Shown: in pieces, positions 53,859 through 64,000 of the stretch | How the letters are laid out: each line of letters begins with the position of its first letter | Numbering within the stretch: position 1 is the first letter of the stretch | Program-made: the position numbers and the translations under genes | The notes under the pieces: generated by a model | Seen by the model: the letters and a program-made list of their open reading frames with translations, nothing else | What the model was told of the DNA's origin: nothing | Databases searched by the model: none | Origin: Carnegiea gigantea | Taxonomy: Eukaryota; Streptophyta; Magnoliopsida; Caryophyllales; Cactaceae | Length of the DNA stretch: 64,000 nt | Direction: 5' to 3' | Assembly: GCA_029747015.1 (NCBI GenBank) | Contig: JAKOGI010001578.1 | Span: 75,001 to 139,000, forward strand

Positions 53859-56307
53859 TTAAGCAACCGGTGGATGAAGAGCATGATCTTGAGAGGTATC
53901 AACTGCAGTTTGAGGCACAAATCGCCACATGGAGACACCGGGGTTGCTCATGAATGGCACCAGTTTAGCTCCAACAGGGTGATAAGGGATAGCATGGGAA
54001 GCCGGCATTGCTGCAGGATGGTACTGGAAGCTGGGATGATGAGCCCCCAACGGTTTGATTCGCCTCTCGATATCCTCCTTATCTGCCTTCAGCCTTTGCT
54101 TTTCAGCTCGGAGTTCATTCTTCTCGGACTACGTAAGGTAGAATACCAAAATAATGTTAGCATTGCATATTTCACAACTCATACGTAAGCCAGCCACTTT
54201 TTTGGGGGGGGTGTTTGGAAGGAAAAATGTAGACCTAGCAAACACGTCGTTTGATTCAAGTTTGAGTTGGAGTGATTCTGGGCCAGATCATATTCAAACT
54301 AATGGATCCTTGCAGAAGGTCATCTTTAAGTCAGTTTATTTCCGATACCTATCTTCTTGTCCAATAAGTTTATCTTGACAACACAAGGAATGGGTGAGTT
54401 TGGAGCACATGAATTTAGATTCAGGTCAAAATCAAGTTCGCTTAACTACAGATCCAAAGCTAAGTAGGGTCAGTATGAGTTTGGCAATCAGATAATAGTC
54501 AATCTTGCGCAACATGTATTGCACACACCGCATCACACTTTAGAGATATCAAGTAGTATGCAACCTTAATGCTTACATATGAATCAACAAAGAGGAATGC
54601 CTGTGAAACACAAACGATAAAGATTTGTTGTGGAAGTATGATAACATAGCGGCAGTATAAGGGAAGAACCTTCAATTCATTGACTTTTTCTGTTAACTTC
54701 ACATTCTGCTCCTTCAACCTGCTGGTTTCTTCATGTAACATGGTGATCATCCGAATAGCATCAGACAGTATAGCAGTTTTGTCACATTTTGGCATTGTTC
54801 CAGGCTCTAAAACAGCACTTAACTCAAGGAACCTTGCAAGAACATGTCGAAACAGGATTTTCAAGAAGGATATCAACATTCATTCCAAATCAAAAACAAA
54901 TGCAATTTAAGCATGCCTTTCATTCACTCGGTCTCTTCGCATTTTCTCACGGCAGGCTTTGGAACTAGGTCCAGTTGATCCACATCGAGCCCTACAGTAC
55001 AGTAATGAAATAATACTTAGAAGACAACAAATGAAACAATGAGCAACCAGAAACATATGAAGCGGCCTGCAAAGTTCAAATACACTAGCATGAGTTAGAA
55101 TTCATGAACCAGATCATTTACAAATGACAATGAATTTGAAGAGTACCTTTTCCGGCAGCTCTCATCAGTACAGTCTTGGATGCTGACACTGGAAGGATGA
55201 ACGACATCAAAATTGATGTTATGATGCCACAAGAACATAAGGCAGGGACACCATACCAACTAAAAGTCTAGCCCAAATTAGGCATATCTATTCTAAGTTC
55301 CATGGACTTGTCATTTCACTCTCAAGCACCAACAGTTTCTCAACGCTCGAATATGGTAGTCAACTGGCCTTTCCTATCCAGAAAATGATATCTGTAGTAC
55401 CTTGTTATGCAACAAGAAAAAGGAAGAAAGACAAAATCCTATGCACAACCTCTTCATCTGGGACAATCATAGCTAACTTATGCTGCTTAAAAGGACAAGC
55501 AAAGCCGGGCAATTCAGTTGGTTTACATTCTTAAAATGTATACCCACCCCACCCTTCCCCTGACCGCCTATATTTGGATCTTCCCATACCCCCATGAAAG
55601 TAGAACCCTCATAGTGAGTTGTTATTATTGTAACAACCCCCCCCCCCCAAGCGGGGTCCCCTTAACTTTTCCTTGAAATCCACCAAGATGAAGAGGGTAA
55701 TGGTATATAGTAGGGTTGGGCAAGGCCGCAAGGGGCCAGATTCCTACTAGGCCAAGCAGGTCGGCCCATTTAAAATAAGATCACTAAAGAGCCGGATCAA
55801 TAACAGGCCGACCACTATACACTCAACAGGCTTTTTTGGGTTTTTTTTTGGGGGGGGGGGAGGTTGGGAGGGAGGGCACAGGACCTCATAATCAAACCGT
55901 TACTCTTTGGGAAAGATGGCAAGAATTCCATCAGAGGGCAGTGCCTCTTCACTCATATAACATTGAAATTTGCTGAGCAGCTACAAAAGATTGACTGCTA
56001 ATTCTTTAGAACCCCATAACCATATATAGTACAACCTAAAGTTAGCTGTTTTCCCCCTTAAACTGTAACTGCGTAAACATGAAGTCTGATGCTCTGAGAC
56101 ACACAGACAAACAACCACAGAATTGATGAGTGAGAAGTGAGCAAACCAAGGAGAGGCTGAGCATGGCAGAGATCCAAGAAGAGAAGCAGGCCAAGGGATG
56201 TCAGAATCCAAAGAGAACGAGCCATTACACGCAGCCGGAATATCCTCCAGAAGGCAGCAAACCCACTTGGTTTCAAAGTCATCCTCTTGAACTTCATGAG
56301 ATGCCAT
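53859..56307 (-). CDS. ILR3-like: bHLH subgroup IVc transcription factor (ILR3/bHLH105-like), copy B, apparently intact
   Basis: My exon model is 56147-56307, 55147-55188, 54917-54991, 54670-54832, 53859-54128, giving 236 codons plus TAA with all phases matching. The N-terminus (KWVCCLLEDIP, IPWPASLLG) fits the family. The bHLH domain covers about residues 78-130: basic part KACREKMRRDRVNERF, helix 1 FLELSAVLEPG, helix 2 KTAILSDAIRMITML. A zipper-like coiled coil follows to about 172 (SEKNELRAEKQRLKADKE) and then the family's C-terminal signature KLVPF, MWRFVP, VDTSQDH, PPVA. In Arabidopsis, IVc factors act in the nucleus as dimers in the iron-deficiency response; the same role here is inference. 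The intron after residue 92 starts with GC, not GT. The exon 1/2 junction is the least certain. Family members usually have a similar length. Confidence 0.88.
55850..55860 (+). repeat. T9G11 tract in bHLH intron 1, copy B
   Basis: Counterpart of the 22-G tract in copy A. Confidence 0.85.
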
Positions 56308-58041
56308 TTCTTAATCTTATTCTTCAATGGCGATGGGAATTTGCTAGAATCCCTCTGAAGAATCTCCGGCGTCTTATGCCCGCTAAAATTTCCACTTTTT
56401 CTTCCTTCTGATGTTCAAGTTTATGGGTAGGAGAAGAAGCACAAGAAAAGGAGTGAAGAGGAGGAAGAATTGAAATATCAGGGAAACTGAAGGTTAGTTA
56501 TTGTGTGTGGCTTTATGTGCAAAAAGGGAGGGAATGAATGAATATATTACCAAGAAAGTGGAAACAAAAAAAGTGGTGAGAATCGAGGAATTTAAACTTG
56601 GGAAAGATACAGGTTTGGCTCAATAAGTTGGGTCAAAATCCACCTCAAGTAGGATTACTTCACTCTTTTCCTTCAGCTTCAAGCAATACTTGAGTTAATA
56701 GCCCTTTGAATGTGTGACTACTGAACCAAATTAACTACTCCAAGTAACAACAACAACACCACCACCATCTCCCGGTGTGAGGTCCCGCTTACGCGGGGTA
56801 TGGGGAGATCCAGTTGTAAGCAACCTTACCTCTACCGATATTTCTACCCGTAGAGAGGCTGATTCCAAGAGACCCACTAACTACTCCAAGTAACTTTAGA
56901 TCAAATTGTTTTTGTATTTAGAATAAGATTCCAGATTATAGAACCCCACCTAGGTGAAGTGTGGGGACTTCTATACAATAACTTCTCCCCTAAATTTTTA
57001 ACCGTACATGTTAGTTTTCTCAAAACTGATAATGGAAAACCATTGACTCTCTATGACTCTATAACAAAGAAAATTGAGACCAATTTTGAAATATATTTTC
57101 TTGCGACTATTATAATCTAAGTTGAAAAACTTGTCCAAAATATCTTTTTACGCTGCTATAATTCTATACCGACTTTAAATTCATGCTAATTGAGCTTCCA
57201 TTAAAAGTTGAATTGTTAACTCAAATCTCATCAGATGTTTTTATCTAATAATTAAATGTAGGTTCGTTTCACAAAAGCAGAGGATTTTCTGAATCAGCCC
57301 ATAATGGCACAAACATTCAGGTTCTTGTTGCTACATGCATACCCCAATGGCCAATTTGACCAATTATTCCCCGCACAATCCTTCGTCAGTAGCCGCACAT
57401 AATGTCAACATTCTCTTTTTTGATGCTAACTTAATTGAGACAGACAAATCCCAAAAAGAGTCCTTCTGAGATGAGTACAGATTTCAAGTTCACGTTCCCC
57501 AAAATGTGCACTTTTAGTTTAACAATGGCAAAAGTTTCCATGTGGGATGTCTGATTCATGCCCATTGATATATAACAGCAAGATGAAACTTCAGCAGTAA
57601 AATTGTAAACTAGCTCCCAATTTCATCGGTATTGTTGTAAACAGTTGCTTCTGTAAGATCTTAGAACAAGTTTCGACTGCAAGTTGTACCGTGAGAAACA
57701 TAGGAGAATAATGCTGAATTAACTATCTTCGCTAAAGAAGATAATGAGATCTACATAGATGTATCCCCACACTAGAAATTTTTGGATCCATCATCGACAT
57801 TGTGTGAAGTAATGATAAAGAAGCATAAAAATTACGCCATTCAGGGTATGCTAGGCTTCAATGTATGCGTATTGAACAATTTCTAGAAAGAGTTGCAAGG
57901 GTATTGCCAAAATTTTACTCAACAAAAACATCCGCTATAAGGTCAACATATAAGGGATCAAGATGTGTAAAGAAATTTACCCAAAAAGGGGGAAAAAAAA
58001 AAATTACATCTGTTCGTGTTACTAACCCTAGAAGCAACTAA
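56308..58041 (-). promoter_or_regulatory. Upstream region of the copy B bHLH gene, with a SINE insertion
   Basis: This is the only space between the bHLH start and the 3' end of ALG14, so it must hold the bHLH promoter and the ALG14 terminator. I did not find a convincing TATA box. The SINE at 56749-56877 lies about 440 bp upstream of the bHLH ATG. Confidence 0.5.
56749..56877 (-). mobile_element. 5'-truncated Au-type SINE in copy B
   Basis: 129 bp flanked by a perfect 17-bp TSD, TAACTACTCCAAGTAAC (56732-56748 and 56878-56894). The minus strand reads like the 3' part of plant Au SINEs: AATCAGCCTCTCTACGGGTA, GGTAAGGTTGCTTAC, ACCCCGCGTAAGCGGGACCT, ending in a TTG-repeat tail. Copy A has the single-copy empty site. 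Confidence 0.88.
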
Positions 58042-61000
58042 CTACATGAGACAGCCAACATAGATGGATCGAGGATACTTCCTTTGCAATTGCGGCCATT
58101 GCACATAAAGTTGATTGGCCATCCTCAATTTGTAGAGCACTAAACCGCTCAAAGAAAACCTTTTGACTCGTGCTATGCTCTCCACATAAAAGATTGATGA
58201 CCATCGAATCCCTAATACCTATAAGAAGCAACACGAATCAGATACAATAGCATCTTGATTTTCCCTTCCCCCCCCCCCCCCCCTTTTTCGTTGGGGGAGA
58301 AAATAGCATCTGAACATTATCCTCTTTTGTTTCAACTTGAAATTAGGGTTTGGATTGAATTGTTCGTTAAACCATATATCCTCTGCCATTTTGTGGAGTG
58401 ACGTGCGAGACAGCAGCCAATGTTTTTTAAATCTACAGTCTAATGTGTGACAACCTTTCTGGAGGATAAGGCTATACAACGCAAAATTCTTGGTTGGACA
58501 CTACGGTATTAGTTTACTTGGGTTTGGTTTGGTCACTATTTCAATGATGGTCAAATAGGTTGCTTACCTTAAAGAGATGGGCGATTGCACATATGGGAAT
58601 GCAGGTTCCAGGACCATTGCAGAGGATCTGATAGAAAAAACACAAACGGTCATACATTCAGAGTCATACATTCAGGACAAAGCTGATTGCCTTGCCTTCA
58701 TTTTGACGTCTTAATTTTGACGAATATGGGCTATGACGATAACAAAGGGAAGAAAATTATACGCACCACTTGAGGCCTGATTTTAATCATTAGCCATAGT
58801 GCATGAGCAGTGGCAACTAAGGTTGTACCAACAGAAGTTATGTATGACTGACCAACTTCGTGGCTTCGATAAATCTTCATGTACTCTGCTTTGCCCTTCC
58901 CCATCTGCACTAAACAAAGAATCAGGCACAACCCTCCCAGAAAGCAAAATCTCTCCACTAATAGTTTAATGAAAGCATGCTGTCAGCAGCCAGTTGCTGT
59001 GCCAAGTCAATGAGATTCTCAAACTGGCAGCTCAAGGCCCCTGGTTTAATGGAATAAAAAAGATCCTAACCCAGACGCAGAAATGCACTTTTTTTAGTTT
59101 AGAAGCAACGCTACGAAACCATGAGCCTCTGTAAAGAGCAAAACTCTCATATCACATTGTCCCAAACGTAATTTTTCTGCCACATACAGATTGGACGTCT
59201 CTCATAGTAAAGAACCCTGGACCGAACATAACAAACAATCAAGCTATCAATCAGACCCAGATTCGCAACTGGACAGCCAGGGAGGTCAACCAAACTGTAG
59301 AAGCCGGCTACATCAAATCAAAAGTAATGTGCCCCTATCAGATCAAAGCTTCACATTTGCAAAACATTACTCATTGAACACCCCCTGATCCCATCAGAAC
59401 TTATCAAGGGTTGATATCCTAAGTTCGAAACAATATTGATGTCCAGAATTAAGGGCACATGAAACGACTGCCTAGAAATTATGATGATGCCCTCATTTTT
59501 AGCTCCCTGTAAAGGGCTTGCTAAAAGGCCTTAATTACTAGAGTAACAGAGCAACTGTCTTTGCAAGATCCGTACTTTAGACTTTACATGTGGCTTATTC
59601 AACAGATAGCCACCCTAACACAAAGGGACTAGACAAATCATAGGGATTCACTCGTACAAAATCAACTTCCAGACAGCTCCCACCACCATCAGCAAACAGT
59701 TGGATCGTGTGCTGAACACAACCCTGATCCTTTTAGGCCCTCAAAGATTCAGCAATATGTTTTTCATTACTTGTCGAGTGCACAGACCAACGAACCAGCT
59801 AGATTGGCTTCATATCAGTGAAACACCCACCTGGGTCATAATATAGTATCTTCCATTCATCAGATAAAATGTGAAACATACTAAGAAGCATGCTCTTCCT
59901 TTTAAACAGAATATAGAAAACAAGCAGCCTGCTAATTCCATCTGGTGAATATCCAGAAGCATCTTTGCATGAGTATGACCAGCTCCTCAAGGAGTTTGAA
60001 TAAGATGCACAAATCCTTGAAAGTTTAATACCTCATGTCAACCAATCATATTGAATTATACAATTGTCTGCATTGTATGTATTTTATAAGGCGTTGCTAT
60101 TGACTAAATCTTAATCCAATTCTTTAGGTAAAGATTGCAATACAAAAACCACAAGGTACTCCCAAAATAAAGACTGATGTAGGTCTCATAGAAAATTTGA
60201 AGGTTTTCAGCAACCAACACATATTCTGCATATAGTTCATCAATCTGAGGTGACGGAGCTAATGGAGGTACGCAGAATGATACACTTCCACCTCAGAAAT
60301 GCAGTTGTAGCACAGATTAAATGTCTCCAGCAATTTTTTTTTTTTTTTTGGGTGGGCGGGGGTGAGTCGTTACCCTATAAGCACCAAGCCAAATCAAAAT
60401 GTAAGCCAAAGGAAGAGAGAATTCTACATCTCAAGTTAACATAATAGCATTTCTCTACCCTTCTCATTTTTGAATTTTGAGAAAGATTGAGGTTTATGGA
60501 AGTGATAGACAACATCACAGTGTTAACCTTGATTATGTAATATGTAGCAGGAACATATATAGGGAAGAAAAAATGGCACAGCATCTCAACCACAGATCAT
60601 TGCCAAATTAACAGTTAAATAACAGCTTTTAATGATACCTGTGCTCAAACAACAATTAAAACAAAATAAGATTCTTAAGCTAATACCAACAAATGCAATC
60701 TTCTTACATGCTACTCAAGGACATAGATGGAAAGAGATATGATAAAGCACAATATTCTCACAAGTTAAAACAATTGCAGCTATTGCATATAAAATCTCTT
60801 GATTCAATTCTGATATGACTAAAATTCAGAGTGCAAGATTGGTATGTGGGAAAGAACCCAACAGCAAACATTACCTCATCATCTGAGGAACTCTCAAATG
60901 TTTGAGCTTTCTGGAGACTCATATTATCAGTAGCAGCAGCTATGTAATATCTTGGATAAAGCCTGTCTTTCTGTAGTGCAGCCAAGAGATTAAGCATCTC

Positions 61001-62194
61001 TGCAGTGTGACCTCCTACATGCGTCAAAATTCATGACCCATGACCACAGAACTAAAGTTAGATAGTAAAATTCCCGAAAATTCTATGGCCCTGTTTGGTA
61101 AACAGCTGTTAGCTGTTGGCTGTTTGTATTAGCTGTTAGCTGTTAGCTGTTTGAATTAGCTGTTTATATTAGCTGTTTGAATTAGCTGTTTTTAGAAAAA
61201 GTGTTTGATAAAAATTAGCTGTTTCTAAAAAATATGTTGGTAAAATTTCATTTATGCCCTTATTTATGAATTAGTTTTCAATGAGATGTGTGTAATTTTT
61301 CCAAAACTTATGGACAGTTATGTCATTTCTACAAAAAGCTCTTCCCAAAAGGCTAATGGGAATAGCTTTTTCAAAAAGAGCTTTTTGGAGCCAAACAGCT
61401 ATTGCAAACAGCTCTTTACCAAACACCCTTTAGCTATTTGACTTGGTCAAAACAGCCAAAATCCTCCCAAACAGCTATTTTTTCCCAAAAAGCTGTTGTT
61501 ACCAAACACCCCCTATATACACACTAAACCATGCTTCATTTGTCAATATATTGGCACTTTTATATTGACAATGGGCATACCTTCCCAGCAATGATATTTC
61601 CACTTCATTTCAACATTAAGAAATTCAAGCACCTCCCTTAGCCTTCCACCATGTAACTTCTTCAATAGCCCCTATTTTTTCTATAATGTTATCGAAGTAC
61701 TAATCCCTTTTTTTTTCCTTTTTTTATTCGTTTAGTCCGAAATAAAAACAAGAAAATTTTCCCAGGTTCCACTCCAATTCAACTGAGAATTATCCATTTT
61801 CAACAAGAAAGACTCAACCTTTCGCCAATCCCACAACGCAAAAGGAAAAGAAAAGAGATAATTTATCAAATACCCAATAGAACAACCCACATCAATGTTA
61901 AATTCATGAAGAAATTGTGAAAACATATCAGAATTTCACTAAACTTTGCAGGGATTACATCGAAAATGGAAATGGTTGATTTGTTCGCTCACCTGATCTT
62001 AGAACAATGAGAGTGCTAAGAGGCTTTGCAGAAGTGGGGCGTAATGGTTTGCCGGTTCGATGGATCACGAACAACAACCGCAACAAAATCAAGGTCAAAA
62101 CAGCTACGATAAGAATAAGAACACTGTTTGATTCCAGCGTTGATAAAAACCATTCATGCTCTCTCCCCATCGTCAGAATCCCCTCACTGAGCAC
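58042..62194 (-). CDS. ALG14: ALG14, membrane subunit of UDP-GlcNAc transferase, copy B
   Basis: My exon model is 61993-62194, 60875-61014, 58767-58904, 58568-58627, 58042-58218, giving 238 codons plus TAG, phases consistent, all introns GT-AG. Residues about 22-45 form one membrane helix (LILIVAVLTLILLRLLFVI). Then come PLSTLIVL, GGHTAEMLNLL, AATDNMSLQKA, MKIYRSHEVGQSY, HALWLMIKIRPQV, ILCNGPGTCIPICAIAHLFK, GIRWSSIFYVESIARVKR and YVQWPQLQRKYPR, all typical of plant ALG14 of similar length. With ALG13 it adds the second GlcNAc to dolichol-PP-GlcNAc on the cytosolic face of the ER for N-glycosylation. Residue 66, Gly in the family's VLGSGGHT motif and in copy A, is Arg here, which may weaken function. 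Intron 1 contains a MITE-like insertion. Confidence 0.9.
58268..58283 (+). repeat. Poly-C tract beside ALG14 exon 5, copy B
   Basis: A run of 16 C in intron 4, absent from the matching place in copy A. Confidence 0.9.
61087..61513. mobile_element. MITE-like insertion in intron 1 of copy B ALG14
   Basis: About 427 bp missing from copy A (which passes directly from TTTTATAT to CACAGTAAACC near 45,850). The ends are inverted: GGCCCTGTTTGGTAAACAGCT and, reversed, GGGGGTGTTTGGTAACAACAG. The left part is built of repeated TTAGCTGTT units. The TSD is unclear (possibly TAT), so the superfamily is not settled. No coding capacity. Confidence 0.75.
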
Positions 62195-63551
62195 CGAAAT
62201 TGCATTAATATAAACCCTCGAAACACGAGAAGAAGACAGAAATTGACAACAATCTAAGCATCAATTGCAATTTTCAGCTGAGACCCTGAACAAAAGACGA
62301 AATTCGGAGCGGGCTTTTGATGTTAAATAAATAGAAAAAAACACGCAAACCAACTAATGCCCAAGTTCCCCTTCGTGGCTTCTTGATTCTAGAAAGATAT
62401 ATGAGCCATGGGTGTAGTCTTACAAAGAGAGAGAAGGACAACTTCGAGAAGAGTTGAGGCCATGGAAGTTCAAATGGGAAAAGCTCAAAGGAGAGGCAGT
62501 GCAGCAAGAACAGAGTTTTTTAGTTTTCTGTTGAGAGCAAAGTTACAAATGTCGTATCCATCGACGCACCTTCCCCCCCCCCCCCCCCCGAGGCATACTG
62601 AATTTGTATGCAGTTGTATCAGGTTTGTATCATTTTAAATTTCAAAAAATTTAAAAAATTAAAGTATAAAAAGTTTAAAATTTTAGTATATTGGATAATA
62701 TTTGATTGAAATATTATTACTGTTGGATATTTGTTGATATAGAACGGTATTAAATGACACAATAACGGATAATAACTTACACTATTTCTTGATTAGTACG
62801 ATACACTTTATCTAATACCAAATAGACACCGGTTGAGAGGTGAGACTAGGGCCTTCACTTTGTGGTTTGAGGACAATGGAAATCGGATGCCCTTCGATGC
62901 TCTAATTTGGGCTGTCAGAAATAAAAATTCTTGATATTGGTTTTTCTCTTTCTTGCTTGTACATTATATATTTCTCTTCAAATTTATTTAGCACGTTTAC
63001 TATTAATTATTATGTTAGAAACATTTTCTTGGATTTTTTTGGCATAAAAATACATATATAATACAAAAATAATAAAAAAACAAACATTATGAAAATACTA
63101 AAACATGTTTTTTGTTGCAAAGTTTAAAGAAATACGGGACAAAACTAATGATTAAGTCAATCGAATCATGACAATCTGATCTGATTCGACCAATTGATGG
63201 GGTCAATTAATTCAATTTCATCAAAATGATTCAACTAGTCGACTCATTGAACTACTTACCAACTGGATAGATGATCGAGTTAGTTCTCCTAATATTAGTG
63301 TGGGCATGAGAACTTGGTACAAAAGTTCCAAGATCTGAGATTGACTGTTCTATATGTATAATTTTTAAATTCTAAGCCGTTAAAGATATAAATCAAACTA
63401 TAGTTAGTTTGAGCAAATTTACGTAGTCATTCTTTCATTTGAAAGTAAATTTATCAACTTATTCCAAATTTACAAATCACAGCTTTTCTATAGAACAAAT
63501 TCCATAATTCAAGAACACAAACATAGTTTAATTTAGAACAGGATCGAGCTT
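62195..63551 (-). other. 5' flank of ALG14 copy B to the end of the unit
   Basis: 62,200-62,510 probably contains the 5' untranslated region and promoter. A C17 run lies at 62573-62589, not in copy A. The remainder is AT-rich with no gene. Confidence 0.5.
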
Positions 63552-64000
63552 ATGACCTGACACATTATACAACTAATACCTTAACAAACATGAAGCTAAA
63601 CTAGGTCCTGCAAAAATAAGTGGAGAATGTGACTACCCAAAAACAGAATTACCCAGCGAGCTCATGGCTCTAAGCCGCTACTAGTCTTACAAATGTCAGC
63701 AAGCTCAGCATTCTACTAACCAAACAGAATACCTATCAAGCACGAAACTCTACCATTCTTACAAATGTTAGGAAGCACCAAACTTCACTAACCCTACCAC
63801 ATATAAGTAGAGCTTATGTGCCATAGCTCTAGGATTACACATAAATAAAAGCATCCCAAGTGCAGATCTAAGACTCGTCCTAAAAAAATGATTTTCTTTT
63901 TGAATGATTATTATAAAACATATGCTCTTAATTCCTAGAAACTTTGGATTTGGAGGTTACAAGCAATTTATTGCACACGAATATACACACATGTCATATA
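63552..64000. other. Sequence beyond copy B, no gene recognised
   Basis: No homology with the copia sequence that follows copy A. No reading frame with a known motif. Confidence 0.5.

Larger units (their letters stand above)
51446..63551. repeat. Segmental duplication, copy B (about 12.1 kb)
   Basis: A direct repeat of 35947-47970. It contains the intact versions of both genes plus four insertions not in copy A. Its ends match copy A at ATATGTTTATTTGA and GGATCGAGCTTA. Confidence 0.93.

Noticed and set aside
62408..62638. Plus-strand frame opposite the ALG14 5' flank
   Set aside because: No motif, and not conserved as a frame in copy A. It runs through the C17 homopolymer.

Overview
This is a plant nuclear window, most likely from a eudicot with a repeat-rich genome. 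The evidence is nested LTR retrotransposons of Ty1/copia, chromovirus-like Ty3 and Athila-like types, a tRNA-derived Au-type SINE, hAT-like and MITE-like DNA elements, and two intron-containing plant genes. I cannot place it to family. There are no bacterial operons, CRISPR arrays or phage genes.

Left part (1-35,950) is a pile of nested retroelements that I could resolve from target-site duplications (TSDs). The oldest layer is a minus-strand coding remnant in which copia gag-protease-integrase sequence runs directly into Ty3 reverse transcriptase at about 7,685. Into its Ty3 part went a 5.8 kb non-autonomous element (955-6738, TSD AGACA). Into its copia part went a Ty3-type gag-only element (9375-33914, TSD GTGTT/ATGTT). 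That element in turn received a 5.0 kb copia element (10996-15972, TSD CAAAC) and an 11.5 kb Athila-like element (18498-30025, TSD TTTAA). All coding regions in these elements are broken.

The Athila-like element is the most unusual object. Its two LTRs belong to different families although the TSD and flanks show one insertion. Immediately inside the 5' LTR, where an 18-base primer-binding site should be, lies an antisense copy of nearly a whole tRNA-Asp, and this joins the middle of gag. One aberrant reverse-transcription event could explain all of this: plus-strand strong-stop DNA that copied the entire tRNA primer, then transferred to the cDNA of a different element.

Right part (35,950-64,000) is a direct segmental duplication of about 12 kb (A, 35947-47970; B, 51446-63551) separated by 3.5 kb that holds a truncated copia. 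Each unit carries two genes on the minus strand: a subgroup IVc bHLH transcription factor gene (ILR3/bHLH105-like) and, upstream of it, ALG14, the membrane subunit of the ER UDP-GlcNAc transferase. Copy B keeps both reading frames open (236 and 238 codons by my exon models), although B ALG14 has Arg instead of Gly in its glycine-rich motif. Copy A has several nonsense, frameshift and splice lesions in both genes. The copies also differ by later insertions: an hAT-like element in A; an Au-type SINE, two SINE-like repeats and a MITE-like element in B. Both copies use a GC-AG intron inside the bHLH domain.
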